From contig QVOM02000021.1 of the NCBI GenBank assembly GCA_003586115.2, positions 8,260,248 through 8,324,247 of the forward strand: a stretch of 64,000 nucleotides of DNA, written 5' to 3'. Positions 57,540 through 64,000 of the stretch are shown one piece after another (within the stretch, counting starts at the first letter, position 1; every line of letters starts with the position of its first letter). Origin of the DNA: Salvator merianae (taxonomy: Eukaryota; Chordata; Lepidosauria; Squamata; Teiidae). The translations under genes and the position numbers were made by a program. Under the pieces are notes generated by a model. That model saw nothing but the letters and a program-made list of their open reading frames with translations. It was not told the origin of the DNA and did no database searches.

Positions 57540-59755
57540 ATTGCTATGGTTTGGTTCCTACAAGCCACTGTATTGCACAAGACCATGTTATGTATGTTTT
57601 TGCCACCTATGGAAAACAGGGGAACAATGGAGGCCCTGTCTGCCAATGTGTATGAATGGAACTGCAGAGATGAGCTCCTGTTGTCCAATGCTAAGCCAGT
57701 GATACTGCAGGGGGGGGGGGGGGGGCTAGATTATTGATAAGTCAGAACCTAAACCACAGAGTTTCCAGGATTAAACAGGCAAAGGGATAATCCATATCTG
57801 GCTAAAATCTGGGCCACAGTGCAGGGTGGCTGCCTTGAGGATGTGGACAAATGCAGTAAAAAACTAAAACATGGTAGATGGTAGCTGTCGCATGCTGGTG
57901 TTTCCACCCTATATCTAATGCACATGAAAGGCTGGAAAACACATCAGTGCATTTTCTGACCTTCACTATGGATTATACATGGTATGGGAACACTAGCTGC
58001 CACATGCTACAAGGAGCCAAGATGGTGGTGTGGATAGCAGCATCGTGTGGAACCTCCTATGTTTGTTTCTGTAACTGAATGGTCACACTGCACATTTCAG
58101 AATTCATTTTTACACTGCATTGGTGTTAGTGTTCGCAATATAGGAGGAGCAAGAGACTTCATTTTTCAATCGAATTTCTATGTCCTTTTTCACATGCTAG
58201 TCATTTTGTGTCTGGAGCCTGTGACACTTTCTTAGAATGCTATTGTGCAGCCCATAGTCAAAAGTCCCCGACTTTGTCAACATTGAATTAAATAATCCTG
58301 TGGCCTGCATCCGAATTAAACAGCTTCAAATATTCCATCTCATTTTTCCCTTGCCCAGATAACTCCAGATTGCTTTTTTGTGTTCAGAATTTGCTTAGCA
58401 ATTGCATGTAACTGCTCCCTAATTGAGTTATATTTTTATTTCCTCTAATTAGTGCCTAAAATGTTGCTGTTGGTTCTGAGATACTGCATTTCAGACTTTT
58501 CTCTCAGCCGTTCGTGGGCTGTCTCCTAGATACTTCAAATCCTGGTCCTGAGTAGAATACGAAATATTGAAAGGCAACAACAATAAAACTAGTGCACACT
58601 AGGAACCCATAACTGGAGAAATGTGGCATAATGTTCAGAATATCATACAATAACCAAAGCAGTGATCTCTCCATATGGTTGAATACAGTTCAAGTGTGGT
58701 TAAGGAATACCAGGCTGACATTATCCTTCCCTGTTAAAAAACAAATATCTTGTGCATAGAATAGGAAATATTTTGAAAGACAACATTCAAATTCATAGAG
58801 AAGACCTTGAGTGCAAAAAACTACTTGAGGGTGCTTGCTTCCCTCTTCTGCACCCATTGCCACTGTGTGGAGGGACAGTGGCAGCAGGTATAATATATCT
58901 GAGTTGCCTTCTGCCTGGGACAATTAAGGAATGGACTGAAAATGGCCAACTTTCCTTTCCTTTCCTTCCTTTTAACACACTACGTAGAATCTTTGAAGCG
59001 GGGAAACCTTTGTTCCCCACCTTCAACATTTCTGAGAGTGGGAGGCATTGACTCTGTCTGCAAATGGCACCCCTCTTACATCCAGGGTGAGACCCTGTAC
59101 TCCTGCTCCTTAGATAGGGTTGTTGTAGTCATGTGATCACAGCCTAAGTGCCTACAGATCTGAAACTAAAAACAGGGCTTTTTAATATGGAGGGATCCTG
59201 AGATATATAAAGTTGTGCATTAAAAGAAAAATAAGGAGTAGGAGAGCCTAACAAGGACTGCAGTTGCTTGGTGCTTTCTAGAACCAAAGGAATGTTGAAT
59301 ATTCACTGGAAAAGAAAACAGGAAACCTGGAAATCGGACAGAGGAACAAATCTGATGGTTTGAAACCTCACAGCTTGTGGCAGCTTCCACTAACCAGTTG
59401 CCTTCTAGATTTTCTGGACCACAACTTCCATTCTGCCCAGGTCTGATAAGGGTTAAAAGTCTAAAATGTTTAGAAGAAGCCAAGTTAATAAATATTGCCT
59501 TATGACTTCCTGAAATACAGCATGACTGAAATTATTTATAGGAACACTACTGTTAACTGGTGGAGGTCGTTTTGCTGAAATGTTTCTCCTCTTGTCTGGT
59601 GAAGAGAAGTGGTCTTACAAGTACATGCTTTTGGGCATCTTAACACAAGCTTGCCATACTGAAAAAATATCAGGAAACTGTACAGAAGAAATTTCAGCAG
59701 GGGAGGGTTGCATTTTGTACTGTAGTTAATTAAGTTTTAATTGTTACAAATTTTA
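57540..59755. other. Intron 5, nothing firm
   Basis: There is a G-run (57711-57725). Inverted text may pair parts of 57870-58060, but no clean element was defined. The 58290-58470 part is AT-rich, free of repeat resemblance by eye. Confidence 0.35.
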
Positions 59756-59759
59756 TCTT

Positions 59760-59835
59760 TTTACAGTTGTAAGCTACCCTGGGCCCCTCTGGTGAAGGGT
59801 GGAATCTACATAAATAAATAAATAAATAAATAAGT
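59760..59835 (-). repeat. TTTA-type reptile repeat, inverted fragment
   Basis: 'gtaagctaccctgggcccct' and 'ggaatctacataaataaata' followed by (AATA)n is the inverted start of the 1766-type repeat. Confidence 0.5.
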
Positions 59836-59839
59836 GACA

Positions 59840-61327
59840 AGTTCTGAAATTCCACATTCTGCACCACTGTTAAAATGGAGGATCCCAAACCTCTTTTTTT
59901 ATACGCTAAACCTACTTAAGAACTCATTAATGGTGACAGAAGCAAAACAAAACGAAGTTAATGTTAACAATGGATAGAACGGTTGAAACTTCTCTGCCTG
60001 ACCCAACACTGTAATAGGAATGCAAATTATCCCCTTTCTGCTTATCAGAGAGAGGCATAGTAACCTGCTCTGTTGTTCTCTGTGCATGTGATAAGTGTCA
60101 GCATCTCTGAGGATAAGGTTGGACTATGTCCACATTTGCCTGTGCCTACAACTGACATGTAGCTACCAAGAGGTTGGCAAAATGTAAATTTGGTTCATGG
60201 GCCAAAGAAGATTAGATAATCCAGATATATTGCAACATTTTGCTGCAACCTCTGCTGTTTTGCCTTAAAATTCTTTATGTCCTAGTTAAACAATAGACAC
60301 GCATACACTCACACACACAAAATCCACGTTCTCTCACATTCATAAACATGCCGTGCTATACCATCCTTTGCATCAACATCTTTTTATGTTCTTTCATATT
60401 ACTTCTGTCTTGGAGTTAAAAATACAGTCCTTTCTCCCACTGCAACAAGCTGAGCAAAATAAGGGCTAATTGCTCCTAATCCACTTTCCATTTTTGCTTC
60501 TTTTGGGGGCTGTTAGTGCCTCACCACCAGCTGTTTTACGATTTATCTTTGGAATCAGTTAGCTTCCTGGATGCCACAGTTAATTTTCTGTTGCATTCAA
60601 GAAATTGTTCAGAAGAGTTTGTTAAGATGCTGACAGGCATCATTCTTTTGTATGAATCTGTCTCTGAGCTCAGATTAGTAGGGGAGCCCTTCTCTCATTT
60701 CTGCCACCACTGGAAGAATGTTTGATGTTAGAGAGAGGGTCTTCTTAGTGGCTGCCCCTGCCAAAGGAGGTGGAATTGGCATTGTCTTTCCTCTCTTGCT
60801 GTCAGTTGTCAAAAAAAACCACACTATTTAGTTAGGACTTTGACAAGTAAGAAGGTATTAAAAGAAATAAATTTATTTGTTATTTTCAATTGATATTTTA
60901 AAATTGATTTTGTATTTTTGCATTTTGCTTTATTATTTTTGTGAACTTCTTGGGCATGATCTTTTGAAAAAAAAAAAAGGCAGAATCAAAATCTAATAGA
61001 TACATAAATCTGAGCATTTTTCAAGGATCTTACTTTAAACCTAAACCCCAAACATCATGACAGTTTGTCAGTTTTGAGACTGGAGATGGAGGTGCTGATG
61101 AATTGTCCTCATGCTAATCAGCAATCCTTTTCTTCTTACTCTAAGGGAGAGGTAATAAAGCTCTTGACTGTTTCGGAGAGAAGGCTGAGTGGGTGGCACA
61201 TAAATGGTAAACACTTCTATGCTGGTCAGATTTTTTAAAAGCAGAGATGGAGACCCTGTGAACATCCAGACAAAGTCCTAGAATTTCCATGAGACCCAAC
61301 TAAATTGGTCAGTGATAAGAGATGATG
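59840..61327. other. Intron 5, nothing firm
   Basis: A decayed repeat with a terminal A12 run may end near 60980 ('tgaacttcttgggcatgatc'). I see nothing else to name. Confidence 0.35.
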
Positions 61328-61770
61328 GGCCTGTTCGCACTTGGGTCATGCAAGCATCAAGCATGCTTGCTAGCCAAGTGTGTTCGCGTCGGAAGTCGGC
61401 CTGAGCAGCCAGGAGTGGGCTTCATCCGCTCCTGATCACGGATACTGCTGGCGCACAAAATAGTAGTCTGGAACCTTACCTGAAGCTCACGCGATAGGGT
61501 AGGCCCCATCGCCCCATCACACATGCGTGCACATGTGTGTGCATGCGCATGGCACTGCTGCTGGTTGCCATGGCAGTGGCCGGACGCTTGTTGGATGCTG
61601 CCATGGTGAAGATCAGGCACTGCTACCGGCGTTCACACATACAAACGCCAATAGCTGGCTTCAGGTGGGTTTTTAGACCCGATAGTGCAGATGGTGTCTG
61701 CATGTTGGGGTCTGTTCCACCTTAGAATGGCCTAATTAGTCCATTCTAAGGTGGAAAGTGTGAACAGGCC
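61328..61770. mobile_element. GGCC-family foldback element, copy F
   Basis: This 443-bp element begins GGCCTGTTCGCACTTGGG and ends ggaaagtgtgaacaggcc. It has a perfect 5-bp flanking repeat, tgatg (61323-61327 and 61771-61775). CpG dinucleotides are frequent in the first half. This is the cleanest copy of the family in the window. Confidence 0.85.
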
Positions 61771-61879
61771 TGATGGTACTGGAGTTCAGCAATATCTGGA
61801 GAGACATGGTTTGTCTACTTCAACTCTAGATGTTGTTGGACTTCAATTTCCGTGCGCCCCAGTCACCCAGGAAGATAGA

Positions 61880-61985
61880 GATCTCAAGAGGTAATTTAGT
61901 GTGAACCACCGATTCATAATAACCTACATTCTAGATACCATGTGTAGGGATCTCAAGAGGTAATTTAGTGTGAACCAACAATTCT
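61880..61985. repeat. Direct duplication, 69-bp spacing
   Basis: 'gatctcaagaggtaatttag' followed by 'tgtgaacca' occurs at 61880 and again at 61949, with about 40 bp of different text between. It is a local tandem duplication or the footprint of a deletion. It follows a decayed DNA-transposon fragment (61780-61860, 'ctagatgttgttggacttca'). Confidence 0.8.
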
Positions 61986-62174
61986 GATCTAGACCATCAC
62001 ACTGTTGCTGTGGCTCATTATCTGCTTGAGAGTATAAGAAGCCTGATGTGTTGTCAGAAGGCAATAGGGATCTGAGTGCATGCATATTATAGGAAGTTAG
62101 GACTTCTGTCAGTCATTTTTTAAGAGTCTTGGGGAGCTGGAGAACTGTCAGAGGACTGGAGAAGAGCAAATATG

Positions 62175-62284
62175 GGCTTTTTCTGCACTGGGCCTTATTC
62201 TGGATTATATCCTACTGCAGACTGTGGGAGGCAGGTCCCTATTACAGGATATAATCCAGAATACGACTCACTGCAGAAAGGGCC
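62175..62284. mobile_element. Compact inverted-repeat element
   Basis: This 110-bp palindrome has 'ggctttttctgcactgggcc' and 'ttctggattatatcc' paired with 'ggatataatccagaat' and 'actgcagaaagggcc'. The ends resemble the GGCC family subfamily at 49021. A diverged half-copy is at 43988-44060. Confidence 0.7.
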
Positions 62285-62299
62285 TTGCCCTCCCCCTTT

Positions 62300-63145
62300 T
62301 AAGAACAGAAAAAAAGAGGATCCCAGTTACTGTTGACTAATGAGTCTAACATCAGTACGTGGAAAGATAATTGCAGACAATAATACAGCAGGCCATTTGT
62401 TAGCATCTAGAAGACAATGCTATAATTATTAAGAGGCAGCATGATTTCAAAAACAGATATATCAAACAAATCTTGTCTTCTTCAACAAGATACCTACTTT
62501 AGTGGACAAAGGGAATGCTGTACATGTAATGTATCTTGATTTCAGCAACGCTTTAGACAGGATACCACATGATATTCTTGTAGAGACACTCTTAAAGTGT
62601 GGGTTGGATAGCAGTGCAGTACAAGTAGCTGACAAACTGCACTCTGTGAGTCAGCATAGATGGCATGACGTTGAAATGGAAAGCAGTAGAAGAAATCGGC
62701 AGAAGGAAAGAATGGAAAGTGATCAGGAGGGGCAGGAAACATGAAATATAGAAGGAACTTTGGAAGAAAGAGGAAGTCAGTGGTAAAAAATGTTACTGTA
62801 TGAATTTTTGAACTTAATGTTAATTTTATATGTCTTAAATCAAATAAAATATTTTAAAAAAAGGAAAAAGAAAGGAAATGGAAAGCAGGATCTAGTATCC
62901 AGTAGAGTTCTGCAGGGATCTGTCTTGGGACCAGTATTATTCAACATATTTATTAATGACTTGGATAAGGGGGTTGATGGATAGTTTTCAAATTTGCAGA
63001 TGGACCAAACTATAAGGTATGGTGATCACTGAAGATATCTGAATGAAACTGCAGTCAAATATGGACAAACTGGAAGACTCTGCAGAGAGCAAGGTGTATT
63101 TCAATAGAGAAAAATATAAGGAATTAGATTTAGGAGGCAAATGAT
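62300..63145 (+). mobile_element. CR1-type LINE, reverse transcriptase fragment
   Basis: The + strand encodes, in pieces, GNAVHVMYLDFSNALDRIPH (the RT domain 'YLDFSKAFD' block) near 62510-62570, then LQGSVLGPVLFNIFINDLDK near 62915-62975, and ends with the degenerate 'gcagatggaccaaactataa' part of the catalytic block. Frameshifts and stops break the frame. Positions 62687-62874 are a later insertion within it. Confidence 0.82.
62687..62874 (+). mobile_element. Retro-inserted sequence nested in CR1
   Basis: This 188-bp insert is flanked by a perfect 14-bp direct repeat, gaaatggaaagcag (62673-62686 and 62875-62888). It ends with 'caaataaaatattttaaaaa' and an A-rich tail, with an AATAAA signal at 62843-62848. 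This is the pattern of target-primed retrotransposition of a polyadenylated RNA. I do not recognise the source RNA. Confidence 0.75.
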
Positions 63146-64000
63146 TTGAATAATCATTTTGTAATTCTCGGTTTCTATCCACATAACTCCAATCCATGCT
63201 TTGGAAGAAATAAACCTCATTGTAAACTCAGTTGGCCTGCATGGTTTGCTTGATTTGAACTTGGTGGTTCTTCCTAATAATAAACTATTTTTTTGAAAAA
63301 CTTTAACTGTAGTCTGAGTATAATCTAATATTCTCTTCAAGGAGCAGTCTTAGCTCCTTTGAAGGGACTGAAATATTGTTGTTCAGTGCAATAGAAAATC
63401 ATGGTTTTTCACAATATCCAAACCAACACATGTATGAAATTAAAAATTATCATATTAAACTAGCCACTTGATGGTTTACAATCCTGCATTTCTGTTTTGG
63501 ATGAGTCATTTCTATTTTGTTTGTACAGAATAAACCATACTTTACATTGAACAAGATTTATGTTCTCTATGGTTAGGATAATCGAGGATATAGTTAGGAC
63601 AAATAATCTCCCTTGAACTGGTCATCACAGCAACTTTTTGGTTCCCAGCCTGCATCACTCTGCATTACAACACTCTGACAAGTTTGCACCTCTATTGACA
63701 AATAATGCTTTAATGACTATCATTATACTCAACCAGTCACCTCATCACCACACCTAGAATTTTGCATTTCTATTGCTATTCACACATACAGCTTGCCTAT
63801 ATAGATCTGTCCCTAGGTGCCTCAGGTAGGCTTAGCCTATGAAAGATCATACTACCAACTTCTTGTCTTTGTTAGTCTCTAAGGTGCTACTAGACCCCTT
63901 TGCTATACTGAGAATAAACTATGATAATAATAAACTGTAATTTACTGCTGCATCCAGGCCAACTGAGTGAGTTGCCTTGAAGAAGGATGTTACATCCCAA
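63146..64000. other. Intron 5 to window end, no exon found
   Basis: No CMYA5 exon was found. Near 63865-63905 the phrase 'gttagtctctaaggtgctac' matches a known common vertebrate interspersed repeat phrase, which I leave unassigned. The remaining CMYA5 exons (FN3 and SPRY) should lie to the right. Confidence 0.45.

Noticed and set aside
60500..60560. A possible acceptor ('gggggctgttag') searched as the next CMYA5 exon.
   Set aside because: The encoded residues do not fit the region expected after the 23-nt exon, and no matching donor was found.
63526..63580. A good-looking acceptor 'tttgtttgtacag' near the window end.
   Set aside because: The sequence after it does not encode recognisable CMYA5 residues in the required phase and stops soon.

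Overview
This window looks like vertebrate nuclear DNA, most likely from a squamate reptile (lizard or snake); the exact species cannot be told from the sequence. The reasons are AT-rich introns, several CR1-type LINE fragments, a BovB/RTE-like LINE end, a tRNA-derived SINE, an old Tc1 transposon and many small hAT-type and other foldback elements. Two protein-coding genes are supported, both on the + strand, in the order known from other amniotes.

Positions 1-9970 hold the 3' end of TENT2 (PAPD4/GLD2, a cytoplasmic poly(A) polymerase). The penultimate coding exon is 6752-6831 and the last coding exon is 8130-8204. A long 3' UTR probably ends just after the AATAAA signals at 9942 and 9962. 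An intergenic gap of about 5 kb follows (9970-14850), with two clean hAT-type MITEs.

From about 14830 to the window end lies most of CMYA5 (myospryn/TRIM76), a striated-muscle scaffold protein. Exon 1 (14953-15038) encodes 28 acidic residues. Intron 1 is 15.5 kb. The giant exon 2 (30521-39878, 9358 nt) is open from end to end. Exons 3, 4 and 5 are 45964-46059 (96 nt), 47819-48052 (234 nt) and 55533-55555 (23 nt). The sizes 96/234/23 and their phases match the TRIM-family coiled-coil exon set. The FN3 and SPRY exons were not found and should lie past position 64000. Exon 2 contains a tandem array of 486-bp units (162 codons, each built from two related halves of about 81 codons) that makes up about 760 residues of the protein.

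The rest is introns and repeats. The most notable non-genic signal is a family of nonautonomous elements with ends like GGCCTTTTCGCACTT, seen in at least six and probably nine or more copies. Two copies have perfect 5-bp direct flanking repeats and three have 4/5 matches. There is also a separate group of hAT-like MITEs with 8-bp target duplications, a 1571-bp Tc1 element with a broken transposase, a CR1 copy with a nested polyadenylated insertion, a 24-bp minisatellite and several near-perfect palindromes. No CRISPR, operon, prokaryotic feature or functional RNA gene was seen.
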